Assembly: GCF_905147365.1 (NCBI RefSeq)
Contig: NC_056423.1
Coordinates: forward strand, 9,466,501 to 9,530,500
Length of the DNA: 64,000 nt
Reading direction: 5' to 3'
Source: Aricia agestis
Taxonomy: Eukaryota; Arthropoda; Insecta; Lepidoptera; Lycaenidae
Positions 31,501 through 42,977 of the stretch are shown one piece after another. The notes under the pieces were generated by a model, which was given only the letters and a program-made list of their open reading frames with translations, was not told the origin of the DNA and did not search any database. The stretch's first letter is position 1. Each line of letters starts with the position of its first letter. Position numbers and translations under genes: made by a program.

Positions 31501-32690
31501 TGTACCTACTATTATTAGCAGATTTTAAATCTGCTAGCTTAATAAAAATCTTCATTTTACATCTCACAAAAAGAAATGGGGAGATTTGTGGCGAAATATA
31601 TGGCGTACACCGGTATGAATATTTGATGCGACGAAGTAGGTCGGTGGTAATGAGATGCCTAATGGAACTTCAGTCGGTAAACCTGGAGCCCACAGCAGGA
31701 GCGTAGCTAGGGCCCACTAATGTTTGGAAGGGATTTTGGGAGGAAATAATTAAATTAAGAAAAATAAAGATACAAAACTTTAATAATAATTAATTAGTGT
31801 CAGGAACACATACCTTTAATTTATCATACCAGTGCAAGATATTAACCAATTTTCATAAAATGGATAATTAACCCAAATATTATGTAGATTAATTATTTTT
31901 CCCGTTATTTGTATAATTTTCACAGATTCTTTGCTCCTATTGGCTGCAGCGTAATGCTACATAGCCTAAAGACTTCCTTGACAAAATCGATCATTTAACC
32001 AAAAAATAAAAACATAATATTTCAATTCGAACCCGTAGTTTCTGAGATAACGTTTAAACAAACAAACTCTTTAGGTTTTTTAATATTAGTAAAGATAATC
32101 TTACGTGCAAAGGGTAATAACGAGCCCATTCGTGCATGTAGCTCCGCCACTGAGTTCCTTTACAACCATAAGTAAAATGCACAAAAAAATATTTCGTTCC
32201 TCAAACCACGTTAGCTTAATTATCCCTAGCCGTGTGCTGTTGACACTGAATAGACGTAGCCTAGGCGTGTCTCTATGTGTGTAGAGTCTTTCGACATACA
32301 TTCCATCAAAGATTTCAAAACACAGGTACCAGGCATATAATACTCATATGCCTGGTACCTATATATAATACTCCAGAAAGCGCATATAAGGAAAAGTATT
32401 CGTTCCGAAATATGCGCCAGTGCATTGACGTTTATGACTTTATTGGGATGTCATTATAATACGTTACACTTGCTCACCAGTGGCACACCAGTAGGTACAA
32501 TATGGCATCGGATTCATGAGTTAATCACTGGCCAAATGTATACTGTGTTACATTTCAGATCTGGTCCTATATATTTTAAGTCTCTATGAAGACAAGACAC
32601 ATAATTAGCTACTTTTCTTTATGCCTGCATCTAAACCAGCCCAGTTTAGCCAACATGCAAACAGACCTTTCCTTATTATGATTAACATAC
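31501..32690. other. AT-rich intergenic sequence
   Basis: No gene was seen. A hairpin at 32324-32358 has arms GGTACCAGGCATAT and ATATGCCTGGTACC. A T1-like fragment lies around 31990-32095. Confidence 0.4.
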
Positions 32691-32726
32691 ACGCACCAGC
32701 TATACGGGTCGGGGGGCCGTCCCATC

Positions 32727-32746
32727 GTTACGTCAGCTGACGTAAC
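32727..32746. promoter_or_regulatory. 20-bp palindrome with two CRE-like half-sites
   Basis: GTTACGTCAGCTGACGTAAC is a perfect palindrome holding two TGACGT half-sites around an E-box-like CAGCTG. No transcription unit is visible beside it, so a regulatory role is only a possibility. Confidence 0.25.
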
Positions 32747-32749
32747 TCG

Positions 32750-33502
32750 CACGTAACGCCGCAATTGGGTCGCGACGCTTGTACGTTTTTTCTTTGTTGT
32801 CGTCTAGAAGCATCTAGCAATGTTATGTGATAAGACTGCATGTCTGTTTACTGTTAACCCGAGTAACTGCCGCATGAACTCGAATGTTAATTACTTAACT
32901 GTAATTAAGTGAAGATTTTGAGATTAGCCTTATAAATTATCTGTCAAACTCTTCATTAAGGTGACGCCGCGTTAAAGTAAAAAACCGTGTTGGATATGTT
33001 TTAGATTGCGTTTTTTCTATGAGAGGCCGGCCCGGCCTGTCATAGAAAACAAGCAATGGAACAGCAAAAAATGGAAAGTTCGTAAGCGACAAAATGGTTT
33101 TTGTCGCGTAATTTAAAAACCATAAATACATTTCATAAAAGCTATAGACAAATTAAAGTGTATGCTTGAACCAATTTATGTACAAATTTTGGAAGCTTAA
33201 ATCACTCTCCTCTGTTGGCAAAATAGGAATCCCTTTTTTCACAGAGGTCTTTTTGATTGATTCTTCTGTGTTATAAAAGTTGACCAATCGTGTTATGCTA
33301 TGGGTAATTCAAAGACAAAGACATGTCACATGATGAATACTGACAATAAACTTTAATTTCTTAGCTTTGGTCATTGCTGAGAAAATTATCAAGGCGTTGC
33401 CTTAAATTGAAATTTAATCTACAATATAATACAATATCAATGACTGCAGCCTTTAAGAAATGTGTAGTGCCAAATAGTTTATTGAACGCTGACTTAAGAC
33501 CA
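32750..33502. other. Unassigned intergenic sequence
   Basis: A hairpin at 33012-33049 (TTTTCTATGAGAGGCCGGCC to GGCCTGTCATAGAAAA) is the only structure noticed. Confidence 0.35.
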
Positions 33503-34086
33503 TTATAGTTGGGGAGGGGAAGATGGGATTTCGGGACAAGCTCGAGCGTGTCAGATTAAGCTTGTACAGGCTTCCGTCATGTGTCTAGTTATCATGGTAT
33601 AGAAATCAGATTTCTCACGTGGTGGGTTAAAAATATTTTTTTTGAATATTGAAATATCATCGGATCTGTCAGATTAAGATAGGGAATGTTTAGTGTACCC
33701 CAAAAAAGCTTCCATGTAAAGCACCGACTATTCAAAGGTTAGATAAGCCAGCTGTAGGGATATTTTAAAATATAAAAAAATAAAGGTTCATATTTTCCTA
33801 ACTAAGCTTCGCAGATATTTTATTTTACACTAAACTAAATGATTTAGTCCTTGTTGTCTAAAATATATTTATAATTTACCTAAATAAGCAAATTTTCTGA
33901 TTATATTTTCTTTTTTATTTAACTAAATTAAACTTTCAAATGGCTGCAGTTTTTGAACCCACCGCTAAGATGAAAAATGCTCTTATTTTTTTTTAATCAG
34001 TTTTACCTAATGCAAAAAACCTACTAGGTATCCATGACGCTCGAGTGACTACACAAATAGCACCCTCCCCTCCCTTACTATTATAA
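33503..34086 (-). mobile_element. Non-coding DNA element of about 580 bp (copy 2)
   Basis: It is the inverted counterpart of 1182-1759. TTATAGTTGGGGAGGGGAAG is at the left end and GACGCTCGAGTGACTACACA near the right end. Confidence 0.6.
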
Positions 34087-34219
34087 TGTTTTTTTTTGTT
34101 ACTGAACAAAAAACCTTTACAAAAAAAACTCCTTTGAAGAAAGCTTGAAAGTTGTTGCGTATTTTGTCGTATTTTTCCGTCATAAAAATTATTACGTAAT
34201 ATTTTATATGTATGTAAAC

Positions 34220-34500
34220 TAGAGGTTGCCCGCAACTTTTCGTCGAATTTCATTTATCTTGCGGGAACCGTACATTTTTCTGGGGAAACAGCTATCCTTG
34301 GGAGCTGTGTCACAGTTTTAACTAGTACAGCTCCCAACGCAAACTACTGAATTTGTACTGTAATTGACTTAAACAGTGTCTTTATTATAAGCTTTTGAAT
34401 GTTACTTAATATGATTTGAAAGAAATAAATTATTATTATTATTATTATCCTATTTCCTTTGCCGGGACTCAAAGTAAAAACATAAACTATTTAAAAACAT
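34220..34500 (+). mobile_element. T1 tail split by a LINE 3' tail
   Basis: TTATCTTGCGGGAACCGTAC at 34256 and CCTTTGCCGGGACTCAAAGT near 34456 are consecutive T1 segments. They are separated by about 170 bp that contains GGGAGCTGTGTCACAG, ends in ATTATTATT repeats and includes TTGAAAGAAATAAATTATTA. It is a nested insertion. Confidence 0.5.
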
Positions 34501-34844
34501 TTTAAGTTTTTAAATAGTTTGTGTTTGTGTTATTAATAAAAAAAAATAGTTACATTTAGAAGGTGTTAATAATTATGCATGTGGTTAAAATGTGATTAAA
34601 GTACCTACTTACATATAAAATATGTATTAGACTTTTTTTATTTCATTAAAATCTGTTCGTCGCGGCTTGAAGAGGTGACCGACAGTCATACAATAAAATA
34701 CAACAGATATAATAATAAATATGGATGTGAATCTGGGAGAAATTGGAACCACCTTTCTCGAGATTCAAGTTTTGGCCACAAGCAGTTTTAGTGTTGTGAA
34801 AGTAACAGTGTTTTAGATTTACTCTCAAACATTTTAATATCAAA

Positions 34845-34899
34845 ATGTTTAACAAAATTGTTTTTGTATTGTTCTTCAGTGTCGCGGTGTCTATGCAAG
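34845..34899 (+). CDS. Candidate signal-peptide first exon 1 of the secreted protein locus
   Basis: ATG opens a short exon coding M-F-N-K-I-V-F-V-L-F-F-S-V-A-V-S-M-Q, a compact hydrophobic signal peptide, followed by a good donor (CAAG|GTATGT). It leaves one base of a split codon, the same phase as the first exons at 38068 and 42978. Joined to 45914-46091 and 50202-50337 it would give a 122-residue protein lacking the E-L-P-V-Q-L segment. No closer partner exon was found, so it may also belong to an unseen gene. Confidence 0.45.
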
Positions 34900-34958
34900 G
34901 TATGTTTGTATTTTTAACCTGTAACAAAGTCGACGTTAAATATTATGTTTATGCTACT

Positions 34959-35112
34959 AGATGACGCCCGCAACTCCGTTGCGCCAAAATTCGTTTATCG
35001 CGCAGGAACCGTACATTTTTCCGGGATAAAAAGTGTCCTATGTTCTTTCCCGTGACTCAAAGTATCTCCATGCCAAATTTCAGCCAAATCGGTTCAGCGG
35101 TTTCTAAGTAAT
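34959..35112 (+). mobile_element. T1 tail repeat
   Basis: TAGATGACGCCCGCAACTCC, CAGGAACCGTACATTTTTCC and AAATCGGTTCAGCGGTTTCT are present. The distal CAGA/TATAATATT part is missing. Confidence 0.7.
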
Positions 35113-35167
35113 CTAGTCCTTTTTGTAAGTCGGTAAAAAACTAATTATGAGCTGTTCCTAACATATA

Positions 35168-35416
35168 CAAGGTGTAACAAAAATAAGTGATAATACTTTA
35201 GGGTGTGTATGTGTTCCTTATAGAGAGTTCACTGTAAAAGTAGCAGCGCTGAAAGGGCAAATTTTTTTTTCACTTTTGTATGGGCAAGCGCCTGAGTTTC
35301 CCCATACAAAAGTGAAAAAAAATTTGGTATTTCAGCGATGCTACTTTCACAGTGAACTCTCTATAAGGAACTCATACACACGCTAAAGTATTATCACTTA
35401 TTTTTGTTACACCCTG
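35168..35416. mobile_element. TA-flanked foldback element (family P, copy 3)
   Basis: CAAGGTGTAACAAAAATAAG and TTTTTGTTACACCCTG are the ends and TA is present on both sides. The next copy follows after only four bases (TATA). Confidence 0.85.
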
Positions 35417-35420
35417 TATA

Positions 35421-35670
35421 CAGGGTAAGTATAACAAAGCAGTGTAATAATACTTTAAGGTGTGTAAGTATTCCATAGAGTTCAATGTGAAAAAGAGCAT
35501 TTTTTTTGTGTTTTATACGGTCGAGCACCCCAGTGTAGCGTCGTGAATTTGCCCATACAAAAGTTTAAAAAGTTACTCTTTCAGCACTGCTACTTTCACA
35601 ATGAACTCTACACAGGGAACTCATACACACGTCCTAAAGTAAATTATTAGTTTGTTTTGTTACACCTTAT
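35421..35670. mobile_element. Diverged foldback element adjacent to copy 3 (family P, copy 4)
   Basis: It starts CAGGGTAAGTATAACAAAGC and has GTTACACCTTATAG at the right. Inner inverted parts (CACTGCTACTTTCACAATGA) are clearly older than in the neighbour. Confidence 0.7.
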
Positions 35671-36383
35671 AGATAGACCTCCGGATTTTACAATATAAGT
35701 AGGGACTTATTTTAATCTACTCTTTATAAGCCAACACAATATTATGAACGTGACGGGTGGCCACTGGCCAACTGGCTCGAATGCCATTTTATGTTGACCG
35801 GTTTGAAAAGTAAGAGTGAATCTAACTATGCGCATACGCAATGTTCGACGTCATAGTCCATAATTTTAGTGGAATATGTCTCAATTTTTATTTAAACACG
35901 AGCTTTTGCCCGCGGCTTCGCTCGCGTTAAGAAGTATTATTATATAGAAACTTTCATCCCCTATTTGAACCCCTTAGGATTGGAATTTATCAAAATCCTT
36001 TCTTAGCGGATGCCTACGTTATAACATTTACCTGCATGCCAAATTTCAGCCCGATCCGTCCAGTGGTTTGGGCTGTGCGTTGATAGATCACTATGTCAAT
36101 CAGTCAGTCACCTTTGAGTTTTAATATAGATTCTGAATTTTAACTAATATTATAAACTAGTTGAACCGCTGAACTTCGTATCGCTTACCATACCTGGTCT
36201 TCCGCGAATATTGCAATTTGCAAGACTAAAAACAGCTAAATTGGTTTTGCCGTTCTGGAGTAAGATAAGCTAAATTTAAAATTCATGTTGATTTATATTA
36301 TATTGACAGAAACGTTGTCAAACGTCGAACAAAACTTTTTGTATACTGTCTGTGCTGCCCCTAGCGTGAAAACATTGCAGTAA

Positions 36384-36424
<41 letters not shown>

Positions 36425-37095
36425 CTCAAAGGTGAATTTCAAATAATTTACCCCGTTTTTCCCACATTTTCATCTATTTCTCCGATCCTATTTGTTTTAG
36501 CGTGATAAAATATAGCCTGCCTTCCTCGATAAATAGGCTATCTAACACTGAAATAATTTTTCAAATCGGACCAGTAGTTCCTGAGATTAGCGCGTTCAAA
36601 CAAACAAACTCTTCTGCTTTATAATATTAAGAATAGATTCTGATTTCTGACCCCTGCTTGTATGACTCATACAGAAGTCTCATCAGAATTTAAGATTAAC
36701 TTCTTGAATGATGAAAATATAAGTTCAAAATTACTTTAAAGCTATAATATTCTGACAAACACTGAAAACAAGAACCTTTTGGAAGTCGAATTCATCATAA
36801 CTTTTACGCTTTCGGACCCAAGTTATTTTACAAAAGCACTCTGGAGGTGACGCCTAAGTTTGAAGTTTTAAAGCGTCTGACGAGAACTTGAAGAATGTAA
36901 TATTGAACTTTGTAGATGGTACTTGTTTGATGTAAAATATGTAAATGTCTTTTGTAATGCCTAGGTTAAAACCCAGTATAGAGGCTCAAGTTGCAGTCAA
37001 TGTTCGAAACCCTAATGTTACAACGATGGTGAGAAGAGCCAAAAATATACAGGGAGGTTGCCATATTTTCTAAAAAAGGTAATCTATGCGTCTGA
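35671..37095. other. Intergenic sequence with tail repeats and a TA microsatellite
   Basis: Positions 35896-36130 hold a GCTTTTGCCCGCGGCTTCGC-type LINE tail. Positions 36385-36422 are an uninterrupted TA repeat of 19 units. ACTAGTTGAACCGCTGAACTT at 36157 and CAAACAAACTCTTCTGCTTT near 36600 are further tail fragments. No exon was recognised. Confidence 0.5.
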
Positions 37096-37096
37096 T

Positions 37097-37322
37097 GCCT
37101 GTTTTCACCAACCGCCCCCTAACGCTAAGTGGTCCCCTAGCGGCCATTAAGGGTACATATCCTTCAAGATTTCACGAATTTTTGTGTGTCACCTTCGTCC
37201 TTAGGGCGTAAGAACTTTTGCAAAACATTACTTTTTTTTAATGTGTTTGTTTTAAGAGATATTTGACCTGCAAATATCGCTAGGGAACAGTTAGCGTTAG
37301 GAGACCGTTGGTGAAAACAGGC
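37097..37322. mobile_element. MITE, GCCTGTTTTCACCAAC ends
   Basis: GCCTGTTTTCACCAACCGCC and CCTAACGCTAA at the left pair with TTAGCGTTAGGAGACCGTTG and GTGAAAACAGGC at the right. The interior is non-coding. Confidence 0.8.
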
Positions 37323-37420
37323 ATAAAAGGGCATGCCCTTTTATGCATGCCCTTTTATGCCTGTTATAGTTCGGATAACCAACATAGCTTACATGTAAGC
37401 TATGTTGGTTATCCGAACTA
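37313..37420. repeat. Compound palindromes including a 54-bp perfect palindrome
   Basis: Positions 37367-37420 are a perfect 54-base palindrome (half-site TAGTTCGGATAACCAACATA plus GCTTACA). Immediately upstream, GCATAAAAGGGCATGCCC and its inversions repeat three times around the end of the MITE at 37097. This looks like small hairpin insertions at a MITE end. Confidence 0.8.
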
Positions 37421-37423
37421 TTG

Positions 37424-37535
37424 GAATAAAGAGCGCTCTTATGAATAACGCACACACTTAAGCACTATAAAACTGATGCGTAGCTGTCCTGGTTTCAATG
37501 AACCAGCTAACGCCAAGAAACTGGAGCAACCGCCA
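37424..37535 (+). mobile_element. SINE family B fragment
   Basis: ATAACGCACACACTTAAGCA, CTATAAAACTGATGCGTA and GTTTCAATGAACCAGCTAAC match the distal part of the SINE at 11526. Head and tail are missing. Confidence 0.6.
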
Positions 37536-38067
37536 TCAAGAGATATTGCCTTATTACATAATATTCTTTATATTATTAACAATATTGCTTCTAACTACAA
37601 TTAGTTAAGTACTAACCTATATTTTAAAAAATATGAGTGTTGCCATCGACAGAGTAAATTCAAGAATCCAGTATCAATTTGCATAAAATGTGTAAAGTTT
37701 TTTGCAACGTTAGGAAATGCTCAAAGGTGAAGGAGTTCTGACTAGGTTTGTCAATAGATAGTGGGGTGATACGGAGGAATGTCTTAGAACGATCGCGTAT
37801 GGCAATTACGATACTCGCGTTCACTCAAAAAGAAGGAGAAGAAGCCGCGAAAAAAGTGTTCCGAATTCGAATTTTGTGTCGAAACTGCGACATTGATGAT
37901 TGTTTAGCATTCATAACATTCCGTTATGCAAGCCAATTAGGCATTGGTGATTTAGTAATAATTACAACATCGAAATCTTGATTCAGTTAGTGGTCAGTTA
38001 AAATTGGGCATTCGTTAAGGACTGTCCTATCCTAAGTTTTTCTTAAATATTGTAAGACACTGGTAAA

Positions 38068-38251
38068 ATGGAGTTGAAAAAGATCGTTTATCTATGGTTT
38101 GTTTTTTCTGTGGTGGTGTTGCAAAGTGGTATGGTAGGCAGTGAACAGAGTGCTTTCGAATTGCCAGTACAGTTGGTGGGATTTCCCTTCATCATAGCTG
38201 CAGTGAGGGTCACCAATTTCGTCAAGAAACTCTCGTATGCCGTTAGTCCAG
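38068..38251 (+). CDS. First exon 2 of the secreted protein locus (paralogue of 42978)
   Basis: The ATG follows CACTGGTAAA. The exon codes a signal peptide (core I-V-Y-L-W-F-V-F-S-V-V-V-L) and then F-E-L-P-V-Q-L-V-G-F-P-F-I-I-A-A-V-R, ending P-G at the donor CCAG|GTAAAT. The part after the signal matches the 42978 exon at 19 of 33 residues and ends in the same phase 1. No second or third exon of its own was found before 42978. It is either an alternative first exon using 45914 onward (165 residues) or a duplicate that lost its 3' exons. Confidence 0.7.
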
Positions 38252-39484
38252 GTAAATGTTGCCAGATTTAAAATCTTTGCACTATTTCGGTCAAAGCTCA
38301 AACAATAAACATAGATAAAAAATTTTTTGTAAGTTACCAATGCAGTAAAGGTTAAGTTCGAGTTGGTATACCCATATATTTTCTACCCGTTTTGTATGTA
38401 ACCATTCATATGAATGGTTCCATGCAAAACGGGAGAAAATTTTCTTCAGGAACCCTTGAAACCACTTCGTTTGTCTAATAATTTACTGTGACATATTTTG
38501 AAAGCATTTAGCATATTTCCGTTCCGTAAAAATGTTGAAATATACCGTTTAGAAGTTGCGAACGACGTTGACAAATTCCGCATTATATTGTAACATTTTC
38601 GCAGCCTTTAGCCCGAGCACTTTCGTAAACTACGAAATATTTTCTCTGCAATATTTCTCAAGTTACACAGACAAAATGGCAAATCCAGTTAAGATCTAAA
38701 CTAATATGACTTATAAATGCAAACGTATCTGTTTAATCTTCTTATATATAAAATTCTCGTGTCACAATGTTAGGCCGCGTACTTCTCCGAAACGGCTTTA
38801 CCAAATTTTATTTGCATATTCAGAGGGTCTGAGAATCAGCTACTGGGTACTTTTTATATTGATAAGTGCATTTTTTGAATAAATAATAGTAAACTATTAC
38901 AACTCTAGACTGACGGCGACCATTGTTTGCGCGACGGGATAGCGATGGACTACTCGGGATGGTGATGGTCACTTCAATAAAATTATATTTCTGTTGACTC
39001 ATGCTTAAAGTTTGCGACCAAATTTTTAAAAAGTGGCTTTTCATAGTGTCCAAAGGTCCGGGAACTTTTTGTTTAGAAATAGATAATATGAATTCATTTA
39101 GAAGGGCAACATCTTTTTAATTATATTTTTATATTATAAATAGTAATTTATATTTAATTGTAGCGTTATTTCACAATTGTCTTCAGTGGGGTGTTGATAT
39201 GACTCCCTCTTCACACTAGATATAAATCGGTATACTTATGAGTTATGACACGCAATAATTATTATAAGGGAGATCGCAGACGACAGACTTTTTGTGCGAT
39301 CTCCCTTAGTCTAATCTGTGAACAATGGTGTGGGTTATGTGTTTACCACTTCTATTATGTAATTGTAGTAACTAAGTCCTAACATGTAACTGTTTATTGT
39401 TCCTATTAAAGAAACTAAAATAAACATAAAATAAAGTCAGTAATCGTTAAATTGTTACTGTAATAATATATAAAGTCTAAATAT
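38252..39484. other. Intron or intergenic stretch with repeats
   Basis: A hairpin lies at 38386-38434 (AACCATTCATATGAATGGTT centre, CCCGTTTTG/CAAAACGGG outer). Positions 38735-38990 are the plus copy of the repeat at 26830-27120. Positions 39265-39308 are a mini-hairpin listed separately. No exon was seen. Confidence 0.5.
39265..39308. repeat. 44-bp mini-hairpin, TAAGGGAGATCGCA ends
   Basis: TAAGGGAGATCGCA and TGCGATCTCCCTTA enclose GACGACAGACTTTTTG. A close relative is at 61306-61362. It is either a very small MITE or a solo end pair. Confidence 0.7.
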
Positions 39485-39639
39485 AAGGCTGCGTTTCCAC
39501 TGAAGCGGAGCGGAGCTTAGCGGTGCCGAATTGACCAATCAGCATGCTCGAAATCTTCGCTGTCATTCCGCTGGAATAGCACGATTGGTCAATTCGGCCA
39601 CCGCTAAGCTCTGCTCCGCTTCAGTGGAAACGCAGCCTT
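39485..39639. mobile_element. Palindromic MITE, AAGGCTGCGTTTCCACTG ends
   Basis: Arms of about 60 bp (AAGGCTGCGTTTCCACTGAA, then GCGGAGCGGAGCTTAGCGG and CGAATTGACCAATC) are mirrored at the right end. It is non-coding. Confidence 0.85.
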
Positions 39640-40125
39640 AAATGTCGGGTCATTGTTGCATCAAAACAGGCGCCGCAGCCAAATCGTAATGAACTGGAAA
39701 AATAACGTTTGTAATTATAATAAAACAGGAATGTAGTGTTTACGCAACAACTTTATTTAAACAGCATGACCTAGTTATTGATAACTAGCCCGGCGAACGT
39801 TGTTTTGCCTTTAACATAATATTATTAATAAGTAACTATTGAATAACTTTAACTTGAAGCGTCAATCTAAATCATCAGTATATAGTTAAAGTTAATGAAT
39901 TATCGATGATAGACATCTTTTGTTAAAGTAAAACTTCAATAGACTTACGCGTTTATTACAAATGCAGCACTTAGAAACATTTAAAGATTACTTAACTTTA
40001 ATTTGATGAACGATTATACAGGTTTATAATATATAAGTATAATAGGTTTTGGTCATTTAATTTTTGAGTAATTATTATAATATTATGTTTCTGAGTGCGG
40101 CCGTAAGACTGACTCTTATAATAAT

Positions 40126-40318
40126 AGCTCCCACACTGGTTTCGGTGACGGTGGCCGGTAGTAATTGTATAGTGCCCAAGTGTGTGCGCAATACACAAGA
40201 GCACTCTCTATTCCTTTACTCTTATAACCCAGTGGGACGGAAGACCGACACGACCGGCGAGAGATCAGGCGCAAGACCGACTTTTTACATGACAGACAAT
40301 CAGGTGATCAGCCTTACT
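40126..40318 (-). mobile_element. SINE family B, 5'-truncated
   Basis: The reverse complement contains AGGCTGATCACCTGATTGTC, GACTTTTTACATG (inverted), TCCGTCCCACTGGGTTATAA and the CCGTCACCGAAACCAGTGTG end. It lacks the tRNA-like head. Confidence 0.75.
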
Positions 40319-40432
40319 CTTATAATACAGACTCAACCCAAATTGTGTGCAAGTCAAAAAGTATGTCTCATATTGGCAAGATATAAAATTAGTAAAATTA
40401 ATGTTGGGAAAAGTTTATGAGATGAGAATATA

Positions 40433-40691
40433 CAGGGTGTAACAAAAATAAGTGATAATACTTTAGGGTGTGTACGTGTTCCTTGTAGAGACTTCACTGT
40501 GAAAGTAGCAGCGCTGAAAGACGAAAAAAATTTTTCACTTTTGTATGGGCAAGGGCCCGAGCGTCACGAGTTTCCCCATACAAAAGTGAAAAAAAAAGTT
40601 GGTCTTTCAGGGCTGCTACTTTCACAGTGAACTCTCTACAAGGAACACGTACACATCCTAAAATATTATCACTTGTTTTTGTTACACCCTG
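40433..40691. mobile_element. TA-flanked foldback element (family P, copy 5)
   Basis: CAGGGTGTAACAAAAATAAG and TTTTTGTTACACCCTG are the ends with TA on both sides. It is one of the best-preserved copies and lies in the intron between first exons 2 and 3. Confidence 0.88.
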
Positions 40692-40825
40692 TATATTGTT
40701 ACAAGAGAATTAAAAATTTTATTTGAAGTTTAGAATCCCAACATCCAGAAGGCCACATAGAGTAGTGGTCATTTTGGTCAGTAAAGAACCCTGCGGTACT
40801 CTCGATTTCATCTCGATTTCATCTC

Positions 40826-41490
40826 TAGCAAAAATTGGAGCAGTCAAATGCATTCGACTGCTCCAATTTTTGCTATACTTAATACGACTAAATATAAGTA
40901 GTATGAAAGTTATAGTAAAATCGAGACAAAGGATGGATTTATATTCGTCCGCCCGAACGTGCGGTTTGGCGGCATCGAGAGATCACAAGCAAATATTGTA
41001 TGTAAATGACAGCGCGATTGCGCCTATTTCAATAAATCGTTATAGGTCTACCATAATCTGATGGCAATTTTTGACAGCAGATTTTCAAAAAATATCCTTG
41101 ATCATTGGATAAATTTTTATATTTGTATGTTTCACACACAAAATAAGCCGATAAAGGAATGAAAAGGATAAAAATCCTATTACCTTGGTATTGCTGGAGT
41201 CAATTTATTTTCTCACTTTTTAATAATAATAATAATAAAGTTTATTTGCAACTACATTAATGATACATGCACACATACTTTAAAAATAAGACAATTCCAA
41301 ATTGCAGCCGCAAATTGGCTCATGCTCGGCATGTGCTGGTACACCCAGGGGCATACCCCCTGGGTGTACCCCACCCTTTTGCCATCAGATTCTGGTAGAC
41401 CTATACATACATTTTCTTGTGATCCTACAGTGTACCGGCCAAAGCGCGCGTTCGGGCGGACGCAAATATATACCCAAACTGTTGTTCAAT
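40826..41490. mobile_element. Element with TCCGCCCGAACG inverted ends and a nested hairpin
   Basis: TATTCGTCCGCCCGAACGTG at 40943 and CGCGTTCGGGCGGACGCAAA at 41446 are inverted ends enclosing about 500 bp. This includes a LINE-like AATAATAAAGTTTATTTGCA tail (41222-41290) and the palindrome GGTACACCCAGGGGC/GGGGTACACCCAGGGG at 41339-41375. Just upstream, 40828-40873 is a hairpin with 19-base arms (AGCAAAAATTGGAGCAGTC). Confidence 0.55.
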
Positions 41491-42081
41491 CCAACAAAGT
41501 ATTATTAACTAATGGGGTATTCTAAAACAAGCTCTAAAAATTTACTCTACCGGTTGAACTCAAAGACGGAGAGTTTATGATCGGTTTACTTATTCCAATC
41601 CAGTGATCGAATCCAGGACTGGATTACTACTGGAATATTGTAAACGGGCACTCGAATGCACTATAAAGCAATTCAGTGCATAGTTAATTACTTTATCGCG
41701 GATACCGTAATTATATTCCGAAATGAAAACTATGTATGTATTTATAATCATGTACTTATTTCGTATACCTATGAAAATATTGTAGGCAAACACACTCGCA
41801 TATTTTATTATAAATTATATTATCAGTAATCAGTATGTTAACTTGTACACTAAGCGTTTGCATAAACAAAGTACCTACTAGATAAAAGAAATACAGCAAC
41901 TATAGTAGGTATAATTATAGTTAAAGCCTTTGGCTTTTGTATATTGCTCAAATAGAAGGATAAAGGGAAGGATTTGAGGCAGGGCTGACAAAGGATAACG
42001 AGCAAATATCTCGCTTCATTAAAACTCTCCTTTTTATTTCCTCACAATTATGCGAGATTAGAGAAACTTTTTTAGAAGACT

Positions 42082-42243
42082 ACTAGCTATTTGACCCAGC
42101 TTTGCTCGATATTCGATAAAACACGAATTAAATGACATTTTCTAAAAATGATTCCTAGCTAGACCGATTTATCGCCCCCGAAACCCCCTATATACTAAAT
42201 TTCATGAAAATCGTTCGAGCCGATTTCGAGTTTCCAATTATAT
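42082..42243 (+). mobile_element. T2 tail repeat
   Basis: CTAGCTATTTGACCCAGCTT, CGATAAAACACGAATTAAAT and TTTCATGAAAATCGTTCGAG match 3605-3776. Confidence 0.7.
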
Positions 42244-42327
42244 TTATTACAAGAATTATAAAATACAAGAATTGCTCGTTTAAAGCCATAAGATTTGAAA
42301 AAAAAAGCTATAATATATTGTTTTCCA

Positions 42328-42515
42328 ATAGGAGATATTACTGCAAACAAAAACTTTTGTTCGACGTTTGACAACGTTTCTGTCAATATTCTGATATGAC
42401 GTGTGAAATAATATGTCGGATTTTGGTCGGATTATTTTATGAATGTGCTAGTAGCGCCCTCTGCTCCGACCTCTGCTTATTATTCCCAAAATTATTCCCT
42501 ATTACCCTGACTAGT
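42328..42515 (+). mobile_element. Repeat family G
   Basis: ATATTACTGCAAACAAAAAC, GTTTGACAACGTTTCTGTCA, GATTTTGGTCGGATTATTTT and GCGCCCTCTGCTCCGACCTC are present. This copy has no SINE inserted. Confidence 0.6.
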
Positions 42516-42866
42516 AACAATCTATTGCTCAGAATATAAATACTTTAATACACTAATTTTATGCTTCCGTGTCAGCTACTCGTTGTTTAACAATAAAAGT
42601 TATTAAATTAATATCTGTTTGACATACTGACTGTTGTCCATAGGGCATACCTGTTGCACTTGCAGATGACATAACGAATTGACCGATGACTCGTATCGTG
42701 ATCGTTTCGTCACATATAAAGTAACTGTGAAAACGAGTACACACCTACTATAGAGGTCCAGTGGTCAAATATTTACTTTGTAAATATTATAACTTCTTTG
42801 ATAAATATTTAAAAAAAAAAACACTTTGCGTTCTGACGTCTGCAATTATTAAAACTAAAAAAATAA

Positions 42867-42897
42867 TATATAAATTCGAATTTCAAATACAGTTCGC
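42867..42897 (+). promoter_or_regulatory. Possible core promoter of first exon 3
   Basis: TATATAAAT (42867-42875) is followed about 22 bp later by ACAGTTCGCT, which resembles an arthropod initiator. The ATG lies about 90 bp further on. A second initiator-like TCAGTG is at 42958. The spacing is slightly short, so this is tentative. Confidence 0.3.
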
Positions 42898-42977
42898 TGC
42901 CTGTTCGCGTAAAAAAATAATTCCATTCCATTTGCAAAGTGCGAAATTTTCAAAAGTTCAGTGACAGTTTTTCAAAA

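Noticed and set aside
36385..36422. TA run considered as an origin or TATA cluster
   Set aside because: It is a plain dinucleotide microsatellite with no associated feature.
37748..37981. 77-codon plus-strand frame just upstream of the 38068 exon
   Set aside because: No domain, no splice signal linking it to a neighbour, and similar-length frames occur by chance here; it may overlap promoter sequence.
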